The notes: generated from the sequence alone by a model not told the origin. 16,563 nt of DNA from an uncultured Oscillospiraceae bacterium (GCA_934572365.1 CAKTKX010000016.1:1-16563), one strand, 5' to 3'. Numbered from the stretch's first letter, positions 1-7,336 are shown. Made by a program: numbers and translations.

Positions 1-838
1 GGCAGGCTGCTCTCAGAGCCAGCCCGCCGCCACAACGGCCGCTCCTGCCGGGACTGCGGCACAGACCACCGCCGCTCCTCAGACCGAAGCCCCCGCCGCG
101 CTCTCCGGCACCGTCGCCACCGACGGCTCCACCTCCATGGAGAAGGTCATCGGCGCTCTGGGCGAAGCCTTCATGGAAGCAAACTCCGGCGTAAACTTCA
201 CCTATAACCCCACCGGCTCCGGCTCCGGCATCACCGCCGTTTCCGAAGGCCGCTGCGACATCGGCCTGTCCTCCCGTGCGCTGAAGGATTCCGAGGTTGC
301 GTCCGGCCTGGTCGGCACCGTTCTTGCCTACGACGGCATCGCCGTGATCGTCAACCCCGCCAACACCGTGGAAGACCTGGACATTGAGACCATCGCCAAG
401 ATCTACACCGGCGAAATCACCAACTGGTCCGAGGTCGGCGGCGCCGACGCCGAGATCGTTCTGGTGGGTCGTGAAGCCGGCTCCGGCACCCGCAGCGGCT
501 TCGAGGAGCTGACCGAGACCGTTGACAAGTGCCAGTACCGTCAGGAGCTGACCTCCACCGGCGACGTCATCACCGCGGTCGCCCAGAACCCCGACGCCAT
601 CGGCTACGCTTCCCTGGCCTCCGTCAAGGATTCTGTCAAGGCTCTGAAGGTCGCGGGCGTGACCCCCAGCGAAGAGACCGTCAAGGACGGCACCTACCTC
701 ATCCAGCGTCCCTTCGTTCTGGTCACCAAGGAAGGCGTTACGCTGAGCCCCGTCGCCCAGGCATTCTTCGACTATGCCACCAAGGGTCAGGCCAATGACA
801 TCATCACCGCCTCCGGTGTGGTTCCCGCCAACGGCTAA
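1..838 (+). CDS. pstS: Phosphate ABC transporter substrate-binding lipoprotein PstS (5' end cut by window)
   Basis: Extracellular phosphate-binding lipoprotein that delivers phosphate to the PstCAB importer. The frame is open from base 2 and begins Ala-Gly-Cys; the Cys codon (bases 8-10) is the probable lipidated residue, so only the signal peptide and start codon lie outside the window. A low-complexity Ala/Thr/Pro/Gln linker follows (to about base 105), then the mature domain starting near GSTSMEKVI. Phosphate-contacting motifs are visible: GSTSM, the glycine/serine-rich TGSGSGI, DIGLSSR and GREAGSGTRSGF. About 278 residues are present, nearly the full mature length. The next genes are pstC, pstA, pstB and phoU, which confirms the assignment. 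The upstream control region (Pho box or promoter) is outside the window. An internal ATG at 137 is not a credible start because the coding frame clearly continues upstream through the lipobox. Confidence 0.95.
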   Translation, partial: AGCSQSQPAATTAAPAGTAAQTTAAPQTEAPAALSGTVATDGSTSMEKVIGALGEAFMEANSGVNFTYNPTGSGSGITAVSEGRCDIGLSSRALKDSEVASGLVGTVLAYDGIAVIVNPANTVEDLDIETIAKIYTGEITNWSEVGGADAEIVLVGREAGSGTRSGFEELTETVDKCQYRQELTSTGDVITAVAQNPDAIGYASLASVKDSVKALKVAGVTPSEETVKDGTYLIQRPFVLVTKEGVTLSPVAQAFFDYATKGQANDIITASGVVPANG

Positions 839-851
839 GCAAACGAGCAAC

Positions 852-880
852 GGCTCCCCCACACGGGGGAGCCAACTTTT
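852..880 (+). terminator. Intercistronic hairpin between pstS and pstC (partial terminator/stabiliser)
   Basis: A perfect 9-bp GC-rich stem (852-860 with 865-873) with an ACAC loop is followed by AACTTTT. It starts 13 bases after the pstS stop and ends about 48 bases before pstC. The weak T tract suggests partial termination or 3'-end stabilisation of pstS mRNA. Either would give more binding protein than permease, as is common for binding-protein-dependent transporters. The role is inferred. Confidence 0.7.
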
Positions 881-921
881 CAATTCGGTAAAATGGTAAA
901 CCTTCTCGAAAGGCTGATAAC

Positions 922-1794
922 ATGAAACACAAATCAAACGCTTTTGAGGCCGTTGTCCATGGTATTTTCCTGATTCTCGGACTGATTACCGTAGGCTGCG
1001 TGCTTCTGATCACCATATATTTAATCATTTCCGGCATTCCCGCCATTCGGCAGATCGGACTGGTTCCCTTTCTGTTCGGCAAGAAATGGGCGTCTACGGC
1101 GGCGCAGCCGGAGTACGGCATTCTCCCCTTCATTCTCACCAGCGTCTACGGCACCGCCGGAGCCGTCATTCTCGGCGTGCCGATTGGATTCTTAACGGCG
1201 GTGTATCTTGCAAAAATGGCGCCGAAGCCCGTCAAACGCTTTATGGAGCAGGCGGTGTCCATGCTGGCGGGCATCCCTTCCGTGGTTTACGGCCTGGTCG
1301 GCATGATGGTGCTGGTGCCGGGATTGCGGAAGCTCTTTCACATTCCCGACGGCTCCAGCCTGTTCGCCGCCATTATCGTTCTGGCCGTGATGATCCTGCC
1401 CTCCATCATCAAAATGTCCGTCACCGCCCTGGAAGCGGTGCCGAAGGAATACGAGGACGCTTCCCTTGCCCTGGGTGCAACGCCGGAGGAAACCTACTTC
1501 CGGGTGTCCGTCCCCGCCGCCAAAAGCGGCATTGCCGCTGCCGTGGTGCTGGGCGTGGGCAGAGCCATCGGCGAAGCCATGGCCGTCATGATGGTGGCGG
1601 GCAACGTCCCCAATATGCCCACCTCCCTGTTTCAGAGCGTCCGCTTCCTCACCACCGCCGTGGCCAGCGAAATGTCCTATTCCAGCGGCCTGCAAAAGCA
1701 GGCGCTGTTCTCCATCGCCCTGGTGCTGTTCCTGTTCATCATGCTCATCAACGCCGCTCTGAATTTCTTCCTGAAGGGAGACAAAGCAAAATGA
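922..1794 (+). CDS. pstC: Phosphate ABC transporter permease PstC
   Basis: One of the two integral membrane subunits of the PstSCAB importer. The 290-residue protein has a short basic N-terminus (MKHKSNAFE), a long first membrane segment around residues 13-38, and further hydrophobic segments. The ABC-permease EAA coupling loop lies around EYEDASLALGATPEETYF, where the ATPase docks. The segments near GIPSVVYGLVGM and GRAIGEAMAVMMVAGN are typical of PstC. Length fits the family. An AAAGG-type ribosome site sits at about 909-913 before the ATG. The stop overlaps the pstA start by four bases (ATGA), so the two permeases are translationally coupled. It lies downstream of the pstS-pstC hairpin in the same operon. 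Confidence 0.95.
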   Translation: MKHKSNAFEAVVHGIFLILGLITVGCVLLITIYLIISGIPAIRQIGLVPFLFGKKWASTAAQPEYGILPFILTSVYGTAGAVILGVPIGFLTAVYLAKMAPKPVKRFMEQAVSMLAGIPSVVYGLVGMMVLVPGLRKLFHIPDGSSLFAAIIVLAVMILPSIIKMSVTALEAVPKEYEDASLALGATPEETYFRVSVPAAKSGIAAAVVLGVGRAIGEAMAVMMVAGNVPNMPTSLFQSVRFLTTAVASEMSYSSGLQKQALFSIALVLFLFIMLINAALNFFLKGDKAK

Positions 1795-2639
1795 TTTCCA
1801 AAAAACGAAAGCTGTTTCTCTGGACGGTTCGGGGCGGCATGTATCTTGCCACCGCGCTGACCGCCGGACTGACCCTGTTTCTCATGGTCTACGTTCTGGC
1901 AAAGGGCGTCCCCAACATCACCTGGGAGCTGCTCAGCACCAAGCCCAGCTATCTGGCCGACCGCATCGGCATTCTGCCGGACATTCTCAACACCCTGTAC
2001 ATCATCATTTACACCCTGGTTCTGGTGCTTCCCCTAGGCGTGGGCGCTGCGATCTATCTGACGGAGTACGCCCATAACAAAAAGGTCGTCGCCGTCATTG
2101 AGTACGCCGCCGAGACCCTTTCCGGCATTCCCTCCATCATCTACGGCCTTGTGGGTATGCTTCTGTTTTCCAACAACATGGGTACTTCCCTGCTGGCGGG
2201 CGCGCTGACCCTTGTCATCATGAACCTGCCCACCATCATGCGCAACACTCAGGAAAGCCTGAAAACCGTCCCCCAGAGCTACCGGGAGGGTGCCTTCGGC
2301 CTGGGCGCAGGAAAATGGCGGGTCATCCGCACGGTGGTGCTTCCCAACTGCGTGGACGGAATCGTCACCGGCTGCATCCTTTCCATCGGCCGTATCCTGG
2401 GTGAGTCCGCCGCGCTGCTGTTCACCGCCGGGTTTGCCCATGTGGTGGGCGGCTTCTGGGCCGCGAGGAAGAGCGCAGGCGCGACATTGACGGTTGCCCT
2501 GTACGTCTACGCCAAGGAACAGGGAGAATTCGGTGTTGCCTTTGCCATTGCCGCCATTCTGATGGTGCTGGCATTTCTCATTAACCTGTCCGCGTCTCTG
2601 GTAAGTAAGTATTATGGGAGGAAGAATCGAATTGGCTGA
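1791..2639 (+). CDS. pstA: Phosphate ABC transporter permease PstA
   Basis: Second integral membrane subunit of the phosphate importer, pairing with PstC. I choose ATG 1791, which overlaps the pstC stop (ATGA) and has AAGGGAG at 1774-1780 as ribosome site. The frame is open further upstream (to 1086), but that part is only a shadow of pstC. The resulting 282-residue protein has an expected length. It begins with basic residues ([11 protein letters not shown]), then a membrane segment (about residues 16-36), and carries the PstA signatures [16 protein letters not shown] and [15 protein letters not shown]. The EAA loop is near [17 protein letters not shown]. Its 3' end overlaps the proposed TTG start of pstB by eight bases. 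Confidence 0.95.
   Translation: MISKKRKLFLWTVRGGMYLATALTAGLTLFLMVYVLAKGVPNITWELLSTKPSYLADRIGILPDILNTLYIIIYTLVLVLPLGVGAAIYLTEYAHNKKVVAVIEYAAETLSGIPSIIYGLVGMLLFSNNMGTSLLAGALTLVIMNLPTIMRNTQESLKTVPQSYREGAFGLGAGKWRVIRTVVLPNCVDGIVTGCILSIGRILGESAALLFTAGFAHVVGGFWAARKSAGATLTVALYVYAKEQGEFGVAFAIAAILMVLAFLINLSASLVSKYYGRKNRIG
2616..2621 (+). promoter_or_regulatory. Ribosome binding site deciding the pstB start
   Basis: GGGAGG at 2616-2621 lies 10 bases before TTG 2632. It lies inside the coding sequence that would result from ATG 2614, and that ATG has no recognisable ribosome site upstream. The site therefore favours TTG 2632 as the start of pstB. Confidence 0.65.
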
Positions 2640-3381
2640 CATTATTACCGCAAAAAATCTGTGCCTCTGGTACGGGGATACCCAGGCACTGAAATCCATC
2701 AACATCGCCGTCCCGGAGCACAGCATCACCGCCCTCATCGGCCCCTCCGGCTGCGGCAAATCCACATTCTTAAAAACCCTGAACCGCATGAACGACCTGA
2801 TCCCCGGCGTGAAGATCACGGGGAGTGTGCGCTACGAGGGCAAGGACATTTTTCAGGCAGAGGTCAACAATCTGCGCAAGGAAGTGGGCATGGTGTTCCA
2901 GAAGCCCAACCCCTTCCCCATGAGCATTTACGACAACATCGCCTACGGCCCCCGCACCCACGGCATTCACAACAAAGCCAAGCTGGACGAGATCGTGGAG
3001 CGTTCCCTCCGGGATGCCGCCATCTGGGACGAAGTGAAAGACCGGCTGAAAAAGAACGCTCTGGGCCTTTCCGGCGGCCAGCAGCAGCGGCTGTGCATCG
3101 CAAGAGCCCTGGCGGTGGAACCGAAGGTGCTTCTGATGGACGAGCCGACCTCCGCCCTCGACCCCATTTCTACACTGAAAATCGAGGAACTGGCCGCGTC
3201 TCTCAAGAAAAACTACACCATCGTCATCGTTACCCACAACATGCAGCAGGCTGTCCGTATCTCCGATTACACCGCATTCTTCCTTCTGGGCGAGCTGGTG
3301 GAATTCGGCGGGACGGAACAGATTTTCTCTCAGCCGCTGGACAAGCGGACAGAAGATTACATCACGGGGAGGTTCGGATAA
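2632..3381 (+). CDS. pstB: Phosphate ABC transporter ATP-binding protein PstB
   Basis: Cytoplasmic ATPase that drives phosphate import through PstCA. With the TTG start the protein has 249 residues, the usual PstB length, and begins (M)[15 protein letters not shown]. Walker [10 protein letters not shown] is at residues 37-45, the Q-loop Gln at about 90, ABC signature LSGGQQQRL at 146-154, Walker B VLLMDEP at 166-172 and the switch His of VTHN at about 202. The PstB-specific long loop ([10 protein letters not shown]) follows Walker A. All catalytic elements are intact. An alternative ATG at 2614 would add six residues (MGGRIE) but lacks a ribosome site. The stop shares one base with the phoU ATG (TAATG). 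Confidence 0.95.
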   Translation: MADIITAKNLCLWYGDTQALKSINIAVPEHSITALIGPSGCGKSTFLKTLNRMNDLIPGVKITGSVRYEGKDIFQAEVNNLRKEVGMVFQKPNPFPMSIYDNIAYGPRTHGIHNKAKLDEIVERSLRDAAIWDEVKDRLKKNALGLSGGQQQRLCIARALAVEPKVLLMDEPTSALDPISTLKIEELAASLKKNYTIVIVTHNMQQAVRISDYTAFFLLGELVEFGGTEQIFSQPLDKRTEDYITGRFG

Positions 3382-4022
3382 TGCGGGAACTATTTGAAGA
3401 GCAGCTTCTGCTGCTGAATCAGGAATTGACGGAAATGGGGGCGCTGTGCGAGGAGATCATCTCCCTTGCCTCTCAGGCGCTGGTTGCCTATAACAAAGAG
3501 CTTGGGGAAAAGGTTTCCAAGGTCGGCGCGAAAATTGACGAGGAGGAGCGCACAATCGAGACGATTTGTATGCGTCTGCTTCTGCGCCAGCAGCCGGTAG
3601 CGCGGGATCTGCGTTCCGTCTCCGCCGCGCTGAAAATGATCACGGACATGGAGCGCATCGGCGATCAGGCGGAGGACATTGTGGAGATCATCCCCTGCAT
3701 GATCGCCCATCCCCATGAGGAATACCCCAAGATCCGGGAGATGGCGAAGGAGACCATCGCCATGGTCACGGACAGCGTGGACGCCTACGTCAAGCAGGAT
3801 GTGTACCTCGCCAAGGCCGTACAGATGCACGACGACGTGGTGGACAACTATTTCACCCGGATCAAAAGCGGGCTGATCGACATGATCGCCAAGAACCCCG
3901 CTGAGGGAGAATACGCTCTGGATCTTCTGATGATCGCCAAATACTTTGAACGCATCGGCGACCATGCCACGAACATTGCCGAGTGGGTGGAGTTTTCCGT
4001 CACCGGCAGCCATAATGAGTAA
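3381..4022 (+). CDS. phoU: Phosphate transport system regulatory protein PhoU
   Basis: Cytoplasmic regulator that in characterised bacteria dampens phosphate uptake and phosphate two-component signalling. The 213-residue all-helical protein contains two PhoU repeats. The first carries LRQQPVARDLRSVSAALKMI then TDMERIGDQAEDI, and the second ends DLLMIAKYFERIGDHATNIAEW. The two E/D-R-I-G-D-x-A motifs match the metal-binding helices of the family. A strong GGGGAGG (3366-3372) sits inside the pstB 3' end and the ATG overlaps the pstB stop by one base. It is the last gene of the operon and is followed 13 bases later by a terminator. No phosphate sensor kinase gene lies next to it in this window. 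Confidence 0.95.
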   Translation: MRELFEEQLLLLNQELTEMGALCEEIISLASQALVAYNKELGEKVSKVGAKIDEEERTIETICMRLLLRQQPVARDLRSVSAALKMITDMERIGDQAEDIVEIIPCMIAHPHEEYPKIREMAKETIAMVTDSVDAYVKQDVYLAKAVQMHDDVVDNYFTRIKSGLIDMIAKNPAEGEYALDLLMIAKYFERIGDHATNIAEWVEFSVTGSHNE

Positions 4023-4035
4023 GTTAACCTTTGCC

Positions 4036-4064
4036 GCGCCCTTCCTTCGGGGAGGGTGCTTTTC
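4036..4064 (+). terminator. Rho-independent terminator of the pst-phoU operon
   Basis: A 10-bp stem (4036-4045 with 4050-4059, two G-U pairs) is capped by a UUCG tetraloop closed by C-G and followed by TTTTCC. It begins 13 bases past the phoU stop. The next promoter starts just downstream at 4076, so the pst operon is insulated from the reductase gene. Confidence 0.9.
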
Positions 4065-4075
4065 CTTTCCCCGCG

Positions 4076-4104
4076 TTGACATTTTTCCCGCAATGCGGTA
4101 CAAT
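4076..4104 (+). promoter_or_regulatory. SigA-type promoter of the aldo/keto reductase gene
   Basis: Consensus -35 TTGACA (4076-4081), 17-base spacer and -10 TACAAT (4099-4104). A strong AAAGGAGG ribosome site (4113-4120) follows 9 bases further on, so the 5' leader is very short. No operator-like repeat is evident; expression looks constitutive and strong. Confidence 0.88.
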
Positions 4105-4128
4105 GACCCCATAAAGGAGGTTTTCATC

Positions 4129-5118
4129 ATGTACATCGCTTCTGAAACCCGATATGATTCCATGCCCTACAACCGCACGGGCAAAAGCGGCCTGAAGCTG
4201 CCCGCCGTGTCCCTCGGCCTGTGGCACAACTTTGGCGACACCGGCTGCTACGATACCATGCGGAAAATTTGCCGCACCGCTTTCGACCATGGCGTGACCC
4301 ACTTTGACCTTGCCAACAACTACGGCCCCGCAGACGGTAGCGCCGAGCGGAATTTCGGCCAAATCCTGAGAGACGACCTGGGCGTCTACCGGGACGAGAT
4401 CATCGTCAGCACCAAGGCAGGCTATTACATGTGGCCGGGTCCCTACGGCGAATGGGGCAGCCGCAAATACATGCTTGCCAGTCTCGACCAAAGCCTGAAA
4501 CGGATGGGTCTGGAATACGTGGACATCTTCTACCACCACCGTCCCGACCCCGACACCCCGCTGGAAGAAACCATGGGCGCACTCGCCACGGCCGTTCATT
4601 CCGGCAAGGCGCTGTATGTGGGTCTTTCCAACTACGACGGCGAGCGGATGGCCCAGGCCGCGAAGATTCTGGAGGAATTGAAGGTCCCCTTCATCATCAA
4701 CCAGAACCGCTACTCCATTTTTGACCGCACCATTGAGAATAACAGTCTGAAAAAGACCGCCGCTGAGCTTGGCAAGGGCATCATCGCCTTCTCTCCCCTG
4801 GCGCAGGGTCTGCTGACCGACCGGTATCTGAAAGGCATCCCCGCCGACAGCCGCATTATGACCGACGGCCGCTTCCTGAAAGCGGGCGCTCTGACCCCTG
4901 AACGGCTGGAACAGATTCGGAAGCTGAACGATCTGGCCGCCCAGCGCGGACAAACGCTGGCGCAGATGGCGCTGAGCTGGGTTCTGCGGGACGGCATCGT
5001 CACCAGCGTTCTGGCAGGCGCTTCCCGTCCGGAACAGGTTCTGGACAACATCCAGGCGGCGCAGAACACTGCCTTTACCAGCGACGAACTGGCACTTATT
5101 GACAGCATCAGCCTGTAA
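4129..5118 (+). CDS. Aldo/keto reductase, YghZ (L-glyceraldehyde 3-phosphate reductase) type
   Basis: NADPH-dependent carbonyl reductase of the aldo/keto reductase superfamily, 329 residues from ATG 4129. That start is set by AAAGGAGG at 4113-4120 and the consensus promoter just upstream; the open frame further upstream overlaps the terminator and phoU. Sequence landmarks strongly resemble E. coli YghZ: RTGKSGLKLPAVSLGLWHNF, DLANNYGP, STKAGYYMWPGPYG, SLKRMGLEYVDIFYHHRPD, SPLAQGLLTDRYL and SVLAGASRPEQ. The catalytic tetrad is visible as Asp60, Tyr65, Lys96 and His137. YghZ reduces L-glyceraldehyde 3-phosphate and methylglyoxal, so detoxification of toxic aldehydes is a reasonable inference, but the substrate is not set by sequence. 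It is a monocistronic gene ending at a terminator shared with the opposing operon. Confidence 0.9.
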   Translation: MYIASETRYDSMPYNRTGKSGLKLPAVSLGLWHNFGDTGCYDTMRKICRTAFDHGVTHFDLANNYGPADGSAERNFGQILRDDLGVYRDEIIVSTKAGYYMWPGPYGEWGSRKYMLASLDQSLKRMGLEYVDIFYHHRPDPDTPLEETMGALATAVHSGKALYVGLSNYDGERMAQAAKILEELKVPFIINQNRYSIFDRTIENNSLKKTAAELGKGIIAFSPLAQGLLTDRYLKGIPADSRIMTDGRFLKAGALTPERLEQIRKLNDLAAQRGQTLAQMALSWVLRDGIVTSVLAGASRPEQVLDNIQAAQNTAFTSDELALIDSISL

Positions 5119-5125
5119 ACAAGCC

Positions 5126-5165
5126 AAAAATCCGCTGTTTTCGCAACTGAAAACAGCGGATTTTT
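5126..5165. terminator. Bidirectional terminator between convergent reductase and glycosylase genes
   Basis: A 17-bp perfect stem (5126-5142 with 5149-5165) has a six-base loop, A5 at its left foot and T5 at its right foot, so it reads as an intrinsic terminator in both directions. It starts 7 bases after the reductase stop and ends 3 bases from the glycosylase stop. Confidence 0.92.
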
Positions 5166-5168
5166 ACT

Positions 5169-5735
5169 TTACATATTTGCGCCGATCTCCCGGATTTTTG
5201 CCCGGATGGCGAGCAGATCATCAAAGGTCTCCGGGCGCTTGGATACATCCCGCAGGAGCGCCGACGGGTGATAAATGGCCGTCATCCAGACGCCGTTTCG
5301 CTCCACCCACTGGCCGTGCTGTCTCGTAATGCGGTAGTCCGGGTCGATCAGCCGCTTGGCGGCGATACGCCCAAGGCAGACGATGATCTTCGGCTTTACC
5401 AGCGCCACCTGATTGCGCAGATAGCCGATGCAGGCGTCCTGCTCCGTTTCCAGCGGGTCACGGTTGTGGGGTGGGCGGCACTTGACGATGTTGGCAATAT
5501 AGCAGTTCGTCTCCCGGCTCAGGTCGATGATGCACAGCATGTCGTCCAGCAGCTTTCCCGCCGGGCCGACAAAGGGCTGCCCCTTCAAGTCCTCCTGTTC
5601 CCCGGGGCCTTCTCCCACGAACATGATGTCCGCGTCCTCATTCCCCACGCCGAACACTACGTTATGTCTCGTCTCGCACAGGCCGCAGCGGGTGCAGTCG
5701 GCGCAGACGCTTTTCAGTCCGTCCCAGTTCAGCAT
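5169..5735 (-). CDS. Type-4 uracil-DNA glycosylase (Fe-S cluster)
   Basis: Base excision repair enzyme that removes uracil from DNA, 188 residues. Motif 1 is GEGPGEQED (residues 41-49) and the C-terminal motif is HPSALL (156-161), both characteristic of family 4. Four cysteines, Cys14-x2-Cys17, Cys86 (in NIVKCRPP) and Cys102, match the family's [4Fe-4S] ligand spacing. Two further Cys (11 and 20) lie near the first pair. The N-terminus starts close to the CxxC pair, as usual. Start ATG at 5735 has AGGAGG (about 5746-5751 on the complementary strand) within the end of the upstream carboxypeptidase gene, whose stop is only two bases away. The two genes are therefore co-transcribed. The gene ends at the bidirectional terminator. 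Family confidence is high; exact substrate range is not visible. Confidence 0.93.
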   Translation of the reverse strand: MLNWDGLKSVCADCTRCGLCETRHNVVFGVGNEDADIMFVGEGPGEQEDLKGQPFVGPAGKLLDDMLCIIDLSRETNCYIANIVKCRPPHNRDPLETEQDACIGYLRNQVALVKPKIIVCLGRIAAKRLIDPDYRITRQHGQWVERNGVWMTAIYHPSALLRDVSKRPETFDDLLAIRAKIREIGANM

Positions 5736-5737
5736 CG

Positions 5738-7222
5738 TTACCGGCTCCTCCTGCGTTCTGCCCGTCTCCGGCGGCGCTGGGCGCGGATGCGGGAGCGCAT
5801 AAAGGAATTGAAGGCCAGATACGCGCCCACAAGCCCCAGACCGATCACGCAGATGGTTCCGATGGTGGACAGCACGCCGGAGCCGCCGACGCCGTCCTTC
5901 TCTCCGTTGGAGCGGATGGACACGCCGGTGTCCCCCGTCGCCCGGACGTCCGCCATGGCGTACAGCTCCACCTCCGTGACGCAGGAATTCTGATACCAGA
6001 CCTCCATCGTGGCGATCTTATCGTCCTTCTTGATAGGTGCGGTCATGCCGCCGCCCTCCACGGTGTAGTTCATGACGTAATTTTTCATCTGAACACCGGC
6101 GGGAACCACGGTATCCACATCCGTGAAGGACTGTCCCACCACCTGGCATTCGCCGCCGGACACCGGCCACTGGTTCACTGCCATGCCGTCGTAAATGATC
6201 CGGTTGACCTTGTAATTGTTGAAAACGTAATTGGCAAGATCGGTCACTTCTTCAAAGTTGCCGTATGTTTCAACATTGCCGGTCTCCTGGTTCATAGTAC
6301 GGGTAGCGCCCATAACCACAAACACCACATTCATATTGTTGTAATTTGCCGTGCAGGCAATACTCGCCCCGGAATTTTCCGTATTGCTGGCGAGGCCGCC
6401 GGTATAGCGGGTACTCATGAACTGGGGGACAACGTGGTTATCGACCAAGAAGTTCTGTGTGATCAGTTTGCGCTTTTCAGTAACCAGATTGGTTGCAGGG
6501 ATATCGTAGGTCGCAGTCTTGAAAATCTCTGCAAATGTTTCATTTTTGGTTGCTTCCATGGTGATCTTCACCATTTCCCGGGCGGTGGTGTAGGATGTTG
6601 CCGTGTCCAGGCCGGAGATGTTGCCGAACTCCGTGGTGACGCAGCCCATCTGCTTGACCCGGGCGTTCATCATTTCCTTGAAACGCTCGGTGGTACCCGC
6701 CACATGCTCCGCCAGCGCCACGGCGGCGTCGTTGGCGCCGATCATCAGCAGCGCGTGAAGCAGATCGTTCACGGTCAGCTGCTCGCTGCTTTTCAGGTTG
6801 GGCTTCAGTTTCAGACTGCTTCCCGGCACCTTGGACTGGATGCCTTCCGAGCAGGTAACGATATCGTCCAGATTGCTGTTTTCGATCGCCACCAGCGCCG
6901 TGACAATCTTGGCAAGGGTACCGGTGGGCAGCTTGGTATCGGGATTGTAGGAGTAGATGACCGTCTCGGTATTCGTCTCAAAGGCGAAGGCCGCCACCGC
7001 CGTATCCAGCCGGCTGTCGCTTCCCGCCAGAGGGCGCATACCGTTCAGGGTGCGGCAGCCGTTTTCGATGCAGACCTGGCCGAAGGGAATCTGGGCAGTC
7101 TGCTGCTCGGCGGGCTGCGTTTCCTGGGTAGACGCGACGGTTTCCGCGGCAGACGCCGGAACCGCCGCCTGACAGAGGAGCGCCACACACAGAAGCAAGC
7201 TTAACAATCTCAATTTTTTCAT
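5738..7222 (-). CDS. D-Ala-D-Ala carboxypeptidase (S11/PBP5-like) homologue with degenerate active site, membrane anchored
   Basis: 494 residues with a signal peptide (1-25, basic start, hydrophobic core, ASA cleavage site), an S11 peptidase-like domain (about 65-310) and a C-terminal beta domain as in PBP5/DacF (about 340-430). A membrane segment follows (about 450-472) and then an Arg-rich tail (about 477-494) that should be cytoplasmic. Family landmarks are clear: KIVTALVAIE, LLHALLM-GANDAAVALAEHVAGT, NISGLDTATSYTTAREM and VVFVVMGA. The three catalytic motifs are altered: Ser-x-x-Lys reads Thr102-Leu-Ala-Lys105, Ser-x-Asn reads Gly162-Ala-Asn164, and Lys-Thr-Gly reads Ser270-Thr-Arg272. 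I confirmed these codons on the DNA (6917-6919, 6737-6739, 6413-6415). Active family members remove the terminal D-Ala of peptidoglycan stem peptides; this one is probably inactive and may bind peptidoglycan or a partner. Start ATG has GAGGGG just upstream. First gene of an operon with the glycosylase. Confidence 0.85.
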   Translation of the reverse strand: MKKLRLLSLLLCVALLCQAAVPASAAETVASTQETQPAEQQTAQIPFGQVCIENGCRTLNGMRPLAGSDSRLDTAVAAFAFETNTETVIYSYNPDTKLPTGTLAKIVTALVAIENSNLDDIVTCSEGIQSKVPGSSLKLKPNLKSSEQLTVNDLLHALLMIGANDAAVALAEHVAGTTERFKEMMNARVKQMGCVTTEFGNISGLDTATSYTTAREMVKITMEATKNETFAEIFKTATYDIPATNLVTEKRKLITQNFLVDNHVVPQFMSTRYTGGLASNTENSGASIACTANYNNMNVVFVVMGATRTMNQETGNVETYGNFEEVTDLANYVFNNYKVNRIIYDGMAVNQWPVSGGECQVVGQSFTDVDTVVPAGVQMKNYVMNYTVEGGGMTAPIKKDDKIATMEVWYQNSCVTEVELYAMADVRATGDTGVSIRSNGEKDGVGGSGVLSTIGTICVIGLGLVGAYLAFNSFMRSRIRAQRRRRRAERRRSR

Positions 7223-7243
7223 ATTTTCCCCTCAATATTTCTT

Positions 7244-7261
7244 CGCCGGACTTGTCCGGCG
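7244..7261. repeat. Short inverted repeat in the divergent promoter region
   Basis: CGCCGGA (7244-7250) and TCCGGCG (7255-7261) form a 7-bp palindrome with a CTTG spacer. On DNA it covers the -35 of the rightward promoter and could be an operator. In the leftward transcript it would fold as a hairpin about 20 bases before the ribosome site. There is no direct evidence which, if either, applies. Confidence 0.5.
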
Positions 7262-7280
7262 GTGAAAAGTCGTGTATAAT
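7252..7280 (+). promoter_or_regulatory. Candidate promoter of the comEA-regulator-kinase operon
   Basis: A perfect -10 TATAAT (7275-7280) lies 17 bases after a moderate -35 TTGTCC (7252-7257). The -35 lies in the right half of an inverted repeat. The predicted start near 7287 is only about 4 bases from the opposite-strand start, so the two promoters overlap back to back. The -35 is weak, hence lower confidence. Confidence 0.65.
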
Positions 7281-7289
7281 GATGGAGAT

Positions 7290-7318
7290 ATTATAACAGC
7301 TTTTCCCCCTCTAGTCAA
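7290..7318 (-). promoter_or_regulatory. SigA-type promoter of the carboxypeptidase-glycosylase operon
   Basis: Read on the minus strand: -35 TTGACT (7318-7313), 17-base spacer, -10 TATAAT (7295-7290). Predicted transcript start is near 7283, giving a leader of about 60 bases that includes the 7244-7261 hairpin. Confidence 0.85.
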
Positions 7319-7336
7319 TCCGGGAGGCAGATTCCC

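Noticed and set aside
1086..1790. Upstream part of the long frame that ends as pstA
   Set aside because: It is an out-of-frame shadow of pstC; pstA starts at ATG 1791 with the ATGA overlap and a normal family length.
2661..3380. Upstream part of the long plus frame that ends as phoU
   Set aside because: This is the out-of-frame reading of pstB. phoU starts at ATG 3381 with GGGGAGG upstream and a one-base overlap with the pstB stop.
4024..5127. 367-codon minus-strand open frame opposite the aldo/keto reductase
   Set aside because: It covers a clear reductase gene with promoter and terminator on the plus strand; the antisense translation is low-complexity His/Gln/Val-rich and crosses the phoU terminator.
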